This document shows positions 58,087 through 64,000 of a stretch of 64,000 nt of DNA, piece by piece. Source of the DNA: Triplophysa rosa. Taxonomy: Eukaryota > Chordata > Actinopteri > Cypriniformes > Nemacheilidae. The stretch covers positions 2,013,163 to 2,077,162 of the forward strand of contig NC_079898.1 of the NCBI RefSeq assembly GCF_024868665.1. Reading direction: 5' to 3'. The notes beneath the pieces are model-generated. The model searched no databases. It had not been told where the DNA came from and saw nothing but the letters and a program-made list of their open reading frames with translations. The position numbers and the translations under genes were made by a program. The stretch's first letter is position 1; each line of letters opens with the position of its first letter.

Positions 58087-58759
58087 TGTCACGGCGTTGC
58101 GTGGAGAGAACCCACATGCAGGCAGGCAAGGGGTTAACAGATAATATTTATTAAACAACAAAACGGAACCAAAAACACCAGCAATGGGGGAAAACTAAAC
58201 TAAGAATATATATATATAATATAAATAAAACAAAAACTTCCCACGAGGGGGCATGAACAGCAGGGCAAAAAACTAAAACTAAACTAGAAAACAACGACAC
58301 AACGTCTTAAATAACATAGAAAGGGAAAACAAGTGCAAGGCAAAGTACTCACATCAACACGACATATAACATAACATAACATAACATAACATAACATAAC
58401 ATAACATAACATAACATAACATAACATAACATAACATAACATAACATAACATAACATAACATACGGGGTAAACAGTACAAACTCAGAACAATCCACGAGC
58501 ACAGGACAAAGAAACAAGAGAGTATTTAAAGGGAACACAAAGGAGGGATAACGACATGGGGCAGGTGTGGGTAATCAAACACTCAGGGAAAGATCACAAG
58601 GAAACGAGAGGGGCGGGGCCAATGACAAGACACTGGAGAGAACGCATATTATTGTGAAAAGGACAATAATATGTTTCTCTCCACACATAACCAAAGACTT
58701 TGTCATGACTCTGCTACAGGACCAAGAAAAACATGACTAAATGAAGCAGAGCCATGACA
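58087..58759 (-). mobile_element. Solo LTR, 673 bp, 5-bp target duplication AAATA
   Basis: On the minus strand it begins TGTCATGGCTCTGC and ends CGCCGTGACA. AAATA flanks it at 58,082-58,086 and 58,760-58,764. A TTTAAATA TATA-like motif lies near 58,523 and an AATAAA signal near 58,150, in the right order for this strand. A hairpin occupies 58,635-58,682. An (ATAAC)n run sits inside. No internal retroviral or retrotransposon genes remain. Confidence 0.75.
58366..58463. repeat. (ATAAC)n microsatellite, about 19 units
   Basis: Perfect pentanucleotide array inside the solo LTR. It creates a spurious frame with repeated VMLCY on the minus strand. Confidence 0.97.
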
Positions 58760-58764
58760 AAATA

Positions 58765-59621
58765 GCCCTTTCTTGTTGGCAGAGACTATTTGGACCATCT
58801 GCGCCCACCAATATGTGATTGGAATAGAGAAAGTGTAAGAACGCTATATAAAATTTACGTCTCCGGTGGCGTAAGGTGGAAAGCCTGTATACCTGTATTG
58901 GCACTGGAGACCAGAGTTCTAATACACCTCTCACTGAAATCACTCTTACCTATTTCTATCACATTTGAGATCAGAAAAGGCATTTGTTTTCAATAAAATT
59001 GATTTAAGATTAAACATTATTTTTTAAAAATAAGGTTTAGGTTAAGGTTAGGTGTAGGGCTTTAATATCTCAATAATTTGCAATCATTTTAATATTTTTT
59101 ATAATATAATTATATTCACTTGTTATTATTGCATAATGTTCAATGCAGAACAATACTGATGTGCAAATAGTAAATTATCTGACATTATTTATAATTTATA
59201 AGTAACAATAGCATAACTTAATCCAAAGAAAATACAGCAAACTTCAGGAATACAGGTGTGCTTGAGGCAAAAAACAATATGGTGTAAAAATGATAGTTGT
59301 TTTTAAGGTAACACTTTATTTTAGGGTCTAGTGCTAATTGTTAACTAATTGATGATTTGACAAGGACCTAATCCAAGCATATTTAGGTGCTTCCTTTATG
59401 TAATAAGATATTCAGCATTTTAAAGAACTGTTCAACATTACTTTTTTAGGAACAACTGATCATATGTCTTGGAAAACATATGCGACTCTACTTTTGCATT
59501 CTTCAAAGTTATGTACAAGGGATTGTGTATGATCAGGACCTTGTATAGAAACAAATCCAGACATCAAATCAAATATATATATATATATATATATTTCTTT
59601 ATCAATAATTTTTTACATATA
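58765..59621. other. Intergenic stretch, no gene
   Basis: AT-rich, with a (TA)n run at 59,573-59,595. No exon or complete element recognised. Confidence 0.5.
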
Positions 59622-60705
59622 AGATTAGATTCAACTTTATTGTCATTATGCAGAGTACAAGTACAAGCTAATTAAATGCAGTTAGCATCTAATCAAAAGT
59701 GCAAGAACAAAGTGTTTTATATGCAGATAAGTATATAGTAAGAGAAGATATCACTTATAAAGCTATAAGTTATATACAGTGGAGTTTCAATACACAATAT
59801 AAAGAAATTATGTACAGTATATACACAGTAGTGCAATGTAGGGTTATACGTACAGTAAGGTCTGCAGCAATGTAAGAACTTTGGTAATAATACACATGGT
59901 TGTATGTGCAGTAGCATTGTTAAACAATGTACAGTCTGTGTAAAATATTAGTAGTGCAATAAAATTTCAATGGAAATCGTTTACTTGGACAGTAACATTG
60001 TTAGACAGAGTATAGTGTAATAGTTTAAACAGTGTCTGTTTAAAAAATTAATAGTGCAAATACATGTTTGTAAAGTGACCACTGAGCAACAATTCAGTAA
60101 GAGAGCAGGTAAAAATTAGATGTGGTGTGGTGTTCAGTAGGGTCACAGCCTCAGGGATGAAGCTCTTCCTGAGCCTACAATTGTAAGAGAGTTGGCTCCT
60201 GTAACGCCTGTCAGATGGGAGGAGGGTAAAAAGTCCATGATTAGGGTGTGTGCCGTCTTTGATGATGTTCTGCCTTACCCAGGCAGAGCTTGTATTAATT
60301 TTCTCAATGGTAGTTAATTAGGTACTGGTGGAAAAAAAATCTTTCATGTTGTTAATTCTCTCCCTTGCTTACATCAGCTGTAATCCTCCTATATGGTACT
60401 ATCGGTACAGTTTAGCATGTCGACAAAATGTTATATGCTCTCCTACTTTGGATAAAAGCATCTGCCAAAATGAATAAATTAATGAATTAAATAAATAATA
60501 CATTGCACAATTTTCACCACCCACTGGAGTGCTTTACGACCTGATGCAGAGAAATTGTTGTACCACTGAGATGCAGTTTGCGTGTATGTTCTCAATGGTA
60601 CAGCGATAGAAGTCCACAAGTATCCTGGGACTCTGATGAACTCTCCTTATTCTGTTTATTTTCTGTTAAAGTTCCTTGTGTTCTGGGGTCTGTGTGACCC
60701 AACCC
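59622..60705 (-). mobile_element. LINE 3' end, copy C, interrupted by a SINE-like segment
   Basis: The tail at 59,622 (TTAGATTCAACTTTATTGTC) is a LINE 3' end on the minus strand. Minus-strand frames then give LFTLLPSDRRYRSQLS and KSFIPEAVTLLN (about 60,150-60,240) and FYRCTIENIHANCIS (about 60,580-60,620), similar to the ORF2 C-terminus of copy B. Between 60,303 and 60,490 an unrelated segment ending TTTGGATAAAAGCATCTGCC splits it. Confidence 0.6.
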
Positions 60706-60949
60706 AGCTAACAAAAGTTTGTTATAAGAATGTTTATTAGAGGTTTTTCATGCATTTGAAAGTATTTAAAAACATTAAAAGTGTCCGGGGTTTTTTATAT
60801 TTTAAGAACGTTCCCAGATAACAAAAGTCACCTTCATGGTGCTCAGTGTTTGCTTGAGTTGGCCTCTTGCTTGAGTTGGCCTCTTGACCCTCTTGACCCA
60901 CTCTCCCACCCTAATGAACTGCACTGGTTTTATGTCTCTGTCTTCATGT

Positions 60950-61082
60950 TGGACAAAGCTATTAAAAAAAGAAAGTTATTTTTGGACGTGCAATTCCCTT
61001 ATCCACCAGTAGGGGTAAAAAGAGAGGTTGTGAAAGATGCCCACTGTCCCCCTCTGTTGAATGACCCTGGTTGTATGGATCC
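60950..61082 (+). repeat. Tandem repeat of about 135 bp, first unit
   Basis: Contains GGACAAAGCTATTAAAAAAA, TTTTTGGACGTGCAATTCCC, CCACCAGTAGGGGTAAAAAG and CCCACTGTCCCCCTCTGTTG. The same order repeats after the LINE at 61,483-61,870, so the LINE interrupts a tandem array. Confidence 0.85.
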
Positions 61083-61477
61083 GATATAATAAGGCACTAT
61101 AGTGCACACTATAGGAGTAGTGGAAGTGGAATATTGCTCTTAAGGAGCAGTTATCTGTTTAGGAGGGAGATTGCCTGGGGGAAGAAGCTGCTTCTGTGTC
61201 TGGAAGTCCTGGTGTTTGGTGCTCTAAAGCGCCGGCCAGAGGGCAGCAGATCAAAGAGTTTGTGTGCTGGGTGTGTGGAGTCAATGATGATTTTTCTTGC
61301 CCTGTTTTTCACTCTGGAATCGTACAGGTCCTGAAGTGTGGGCAGAGGAGCACCAATAATTTTCTCAGCACTACGAACTGTCCGTTGTAGTCTTCGTAGG
61401 TCTGAATTGGTGGCCGAGCCATACCAAACAGTAATTGAAGTGCACAGAACAGATTCGATGACCACTGAGTAGAACTG
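61083..61477 (-). mobile_element. LINE ORF2 C-terminus, copy B
   Basis: The minus strand encodes SVVIESVLCTSITVWYGSAT, DLRRLQRTVRSAEKIIGAPL and LFDLLPSGRRFRAPNTRTSR, the end of a LINE ORF2. The first 189 bases are identical to copy A. It ends at the N at 61,478. Confidence 0.8.
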
Positions 61478-61478
61478 N
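61478..61478. other. Single ambiguous base (N), possible assembly join
   Basis: Marks the border between LINE copy B and the tandem array. The array resumes immediately with GGTCTGTCTACCTGCTGGAC. Confidence 0.6.
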
Positions 61479-61482
61479 AGGT

Positions 61483-61880
61483 CTGTCTACCTGCTGGACA
61501 AAGCTTATTAAAAAAAGAATGTTATTTTTTGGACGTGCAAGTTCCCTTATCCACCCAGTAGGGGGTAAAAAGAAAGGTCTGTCTACCTGCTGGACAAAGC
61601 TATTACAAAAAGAAAGTTATTTTTGGACGTGCAATTCCCTTATCCACCAGTAGGGGTAAAAAGAAAGCTTGTGAAAGTTGCCCACTGTCCCCCTCTGTTG
61701 AATGACCCAGGTTGTATGGATCCGTCTACCTGTTGGACAAAGCTATTACAAAAAGAAGTTATTTTTGGACGTGCAATTCCCTTATCCCAGTAGGGGTAAT
61801 AAGAAAGGTTGTGAAATATGCCTACTGTCCCCCTCTACAGAACGACACTGGTCTCATGTCTTTACACCCTGTAACAAAAA
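61483..61880 (+). repeat. Tandem repeat of about 135 bp, three further units
   Basis: Units start at about 61,483 (shortened), 61,576 and 61,721, each with GTCTACCTGCTGGACAAAGC or a close variant. They differ by small indels and substitutions. Short frames across them are by-products. Confidence 0.85.
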
Positions 61881-62227
61881 AGCTATTAAAAAATACCCAC
61901 CGGGCTAGATACTAAACGAAGAAAACTTGCACTTTTCCTACGGTCCCTTACTCACAGCTCCGCAAAGAGCGAGGTCTCCCGGCTAAATGCACATTGCGAC
62001 GGCTTTAGCGGGGCAGTGTTTGTCATATCGAGCGAAAACAATATAAAAGAAGGTTGTGAAACATTATCAGCCTTGTCCTATTAGCGGTAATAATATTACG
62101 ATATTAGAAGGGCAAGTCGTTGTGGAGGTATTGGCGTTTAATCGCTGAATGTGTCGGGAATATCGAAAACAAAACTAACTTTACCCCGCTCTTCAAGCAC
62201 CACACTTTCACGCCTCACTTTATCACA
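61881..62227 (-). mobile_element. Possible Gypsy-type LTR start, facing the L2 fragment
   Basis: The first 30 bases on the minus strand from 62,227 (TGTGATAAAGTGAGGCGTGA...) match the start of the Gypsy 3' LTR at 50,749 with two or three differences. The remainder is not similar. It may be a related LTR family or a rearranged copy. L2 coding sequence adjoins it at 62,230. Confidence 0.4.
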
Positions 62228-62229
62228 CT

Positions 62230-63205
62230 ATCTTTAGTAGTCGAGGTAATTGTTCTACCCTGTCGACGAGTTATACAGCTGATTTCTGCAGTGCGCAGTG
62301 TACATGTTATAAGATGGTGATCAGTGACATCGTCGCTTTGAGGTATAATATTGGTTACATCGGCTCCGTGAGATATAATCAAGTCTAGTGTATGATTAAA
62401 TCGATGAGTGGGTCCATTGATGTGTTGTGTTACTCCAAAAGAGTGTATAGTAGCTCTGTAAACGCCACTGCTAATGCATCGTTAGCACTATCTACGTGGA
62501 TATTAAAATCTCCGACAATTAGTACTTTATCAACGTTAACCAATAGGTCCGATAAGAAGTCCGCGAACTCTTTCAGAAAATCAGTGTAGGGACCAGGGGG
62601 TCTATACACAGTAGCCAATGTAAGAGAAAGCAATGGTTTTTTTACTTTCGTTTGGAACAATTATGTTCAACGCAAGCACTTTAAATGATTTAAATTTATG
62701 CTCTGTTCTCTGAGTTACAGTAAGAAAGTCTCTAAAGATTGATGCAACACCACCACCTCGACCAACCGGACGTGGCTCATGCACGTAAGAATCATTTGGT
62801 TTAAGCCAGGTTTCGGTAAGGCAGAGTATATCAAAACTGTTGTCTGTGATCATTTCATTTAGAATAACTGCCTTTGAATTTAGTGATCTAATTTTAAGTA
62901 GGCCGAACTTTATGAGTTGGTTTTGGTCGTTTATATTGTCTTCAGGTTTCATCACGATCAGATTTTTTCTCTGAGTTTTGTCTAAATTATTATTTTGTAG
63001 TATTATTCGGGGGACAGATACGGTCTCTATGCATTTGGAAGCAGTAACATTTATAGCAGTTGAGTGGGAGGAACACAGACTATGGTTAAAGTTTTGACTT
63101 ACCTGTGGGAGACCTAGTCTCCATACAGTATGGTTGATAACTATATAACATTTTCCCAAGACACACGCAAGCACGAATCTGGCGTCCTCCATTATTTCCG
63201 ACAAC
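62230..63205 (-). pseudogene. L2-type LINE, endonuclease half
   Basis: The minus strand encodes LLKIRSLNSKAVILNEMITD, DILCLTETWLKPNDS, EPRPVGRGGGVAS, TVYRPPGPYTDFLKEF, VLIVGDFNIHVDSANDA, NHTLDLIIS and RTITSTTKD, the APE endonuclease of an L2-type ORF2, after a short ORF1 C-terminal portion (VSVPRIILQNN, about 63,010). A frameshift lies near 62,650 and another near 62,430. It stops where the reverse transcriptase should follow. Confidence 0.85.
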
Positions 63206-63512
63206 AAAGCACCCTTAACACAACCAGTTTGGAATCATGACTTCAGAAGTGGGAGTTATTATAATTATAAATTTCTCAGGGCATGTAAAGACAACAGTAT
63301 TTTTCAACTTCACAGTGGGAAACGCGACATCAGAGGGCGTTCATGTGCAATTTTACCTCGTAAACTCATATTTCAATCAACTTAAAAAGAGGAATGAAGA
63401 GCACTGTAGAGGTCCCTTGTTTTGACAGCTTTTCTGTTCTGTGAGGAGAATAACCATTAAACTCGTTATTTTGGTTTGTTTTTAGCACACAGAAGTATTC
63501 TCGTCGCTTCAA
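63206..63512. other. Short intergenic stretch
   Basis: No recognisable gene. Possibly the residue of the L2 5' region or an older repeat. Confidence 0.4.
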
Positions 63513-63746
63513 ATTTTTTTTAATTGAGCCACTATGAGCGGATGGACCAATTTCACGATGTCTTTAGTACTTTTCTGGACCTTGACAACAACTATAACCA
63601 CGATGTCTATGAGGAGGCCTGGAAATCTCTCGGATGTCACCTAAATATCTTTAGTTGTGCTCCGAAGACGCCGGGAGGCCTTAAAACATGTTGAACGTCA
63701 TGTGGGTGAGTAAAAACACAAAATTTTGATTGTGAGATGAACCTTT
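63513..63746. mobile_element. MITE, inverted copy of the 28,049-28,330 family
   Basis: Contains GAGCGGATGGACCAATTTCA, GGAGGCCTGGAAATCTCTCG and GTGCTCCGAAGACGCCGGGA, all in reverse complement to 28,049-28,330. It ends GATGAACCTTTAC. It lies about 150 bases before the host gene at the right edge. Confidence 0.65.
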
Positions 63747-63830
63747 ACTTTTTAAAAGCAAATACAATGCACTAGCTCCATGTATCTCAAGTGATAACGT
63801 TACTCGGTCGGTATCTCTCTAATAGTCCGC

Positions 63831-63900
63831 TGTCGTCACTTCCGTCTCACGTATCTTGCGCTGTGTCGTCACATCCTTTAGTGTTGAGCTGGAGAAGATG
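63831..63900 (+). promoter_or_regulatory. TATA-less promoter with ETS site and YY1-like motif over the start codon
   Basis: GTCACTTCCG (63,835-63,844) contains an ETS-type site. AAGATGGCGGC (63,895-63,905) matches the YY1 motif that often sits just downstream of transcription starts and overlaps the initiator ATG. No TATA box is visible. Confidence 0.55.
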
Positions 63901-64000
63901 GCGGCTGTTGTAGTGAACGCTGATGGAGAGGTCGCGTCTCTGGACTCGGGTTCAGTTTCTCCGCGGTTATCCTCACCGTCACCGGATCAGCCGCACCAGA
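63898..64000 (+). CDS. First coding exon of an unidentified host gene (partial)
   Basis: The frame from ATG 63,898 reads MAAVVVNADGEVASLDSG and then a Ser/Pro-rich segment (SPRLSSPSPDQP), open to the window end. The ATG lies in a YY1-like, ETS-associated, GC-rich context absent from the surrounding transposons. I do not recognise the protein. The exon continues to the right, so its end and product are unknown. Confidence 0.55.
   Translation, partial: MAAVVVNADGEVASLDSGSVSPRLSSPSPDQPHQ

Overview
The window is eukaryotic and reads as a ray-finned fish genome, most likely a cypriniform. It holds a vertebrate gene with 15 recognisable coding exons, a HE1-type tRNA-derived SINE, and Tc1, hAT, PIF/Harbinger-like, DIRS, Gypsy and L2-type elements of the kinds common in zebrafish and carps. 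No bacterial or organellar features are present.

The main host gene is heatr5b, on the minus strand from about 39.8 kb (promoter and untranslated exon) down to 15.4 kb. Fifteen coding exons were placed by reading protein similarity and splice sites together, and all exon phases are mutually consistent. They encode the first 798 or so residues of a protein that is about 2,070 residues in mammals; the remaining exons lie left of the window. Exons 4-16 fall in two compact groups, while the introns after exons 2 and 3 (7.9 and 7.4 kb) are filled with transposons. At the right edge, an ATG inside a YY1-like motif opens what looks like the first exon of a second, plus-strand host gene (63,898 to the end), which I could not identify.

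Almost everything else is mobile DNA, much of it nested. From 2.1 to 14.3 kb a single Tc1-like transposon has been split by three insertions: a 2.6-kb block with an L2-type LINE, a 7.3-kb hAT element (exact 8-bp target duplication) that itself carries a nearly full-length L2-type LINE and a MITE, and an 0.8-kb element in the Tc1 right end. Between 25 and 37.5 kb, in heatr5b introns, there are hAT elements with exact 8-bp duplications, a second Tc1-like element, a foldback element with arms of about 575 bp, and a 1.48-kb element with perfect 31-bp terminal inverted repeats.

Right of heatr5b, 40-46.4 kb carries an L1-like remnant, a DIRS element that lost most of its reverse transcriptase, an I/Nimb-like LINE 3' end with RNase H, and a hAT with a nested TA-flanked element. 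From 47.2 to 63.2 kb two parts of a minus-strand L2 LINE flank a block containing a decayed Gypsy element, a long intronless transposase-like gene with an in-frame 84-bp minisatellite (54.7-57.4 kb), a solo LTR, LINE fragments and a tandem repeat of about 135 bp. Two single N bases (54,354 and 61,478) and a 189-bp exact duplicate suggest assembly joins here. The intronless MULE/NOF-like gene at 54.7-57.4 kb is the most unusual coding feature.
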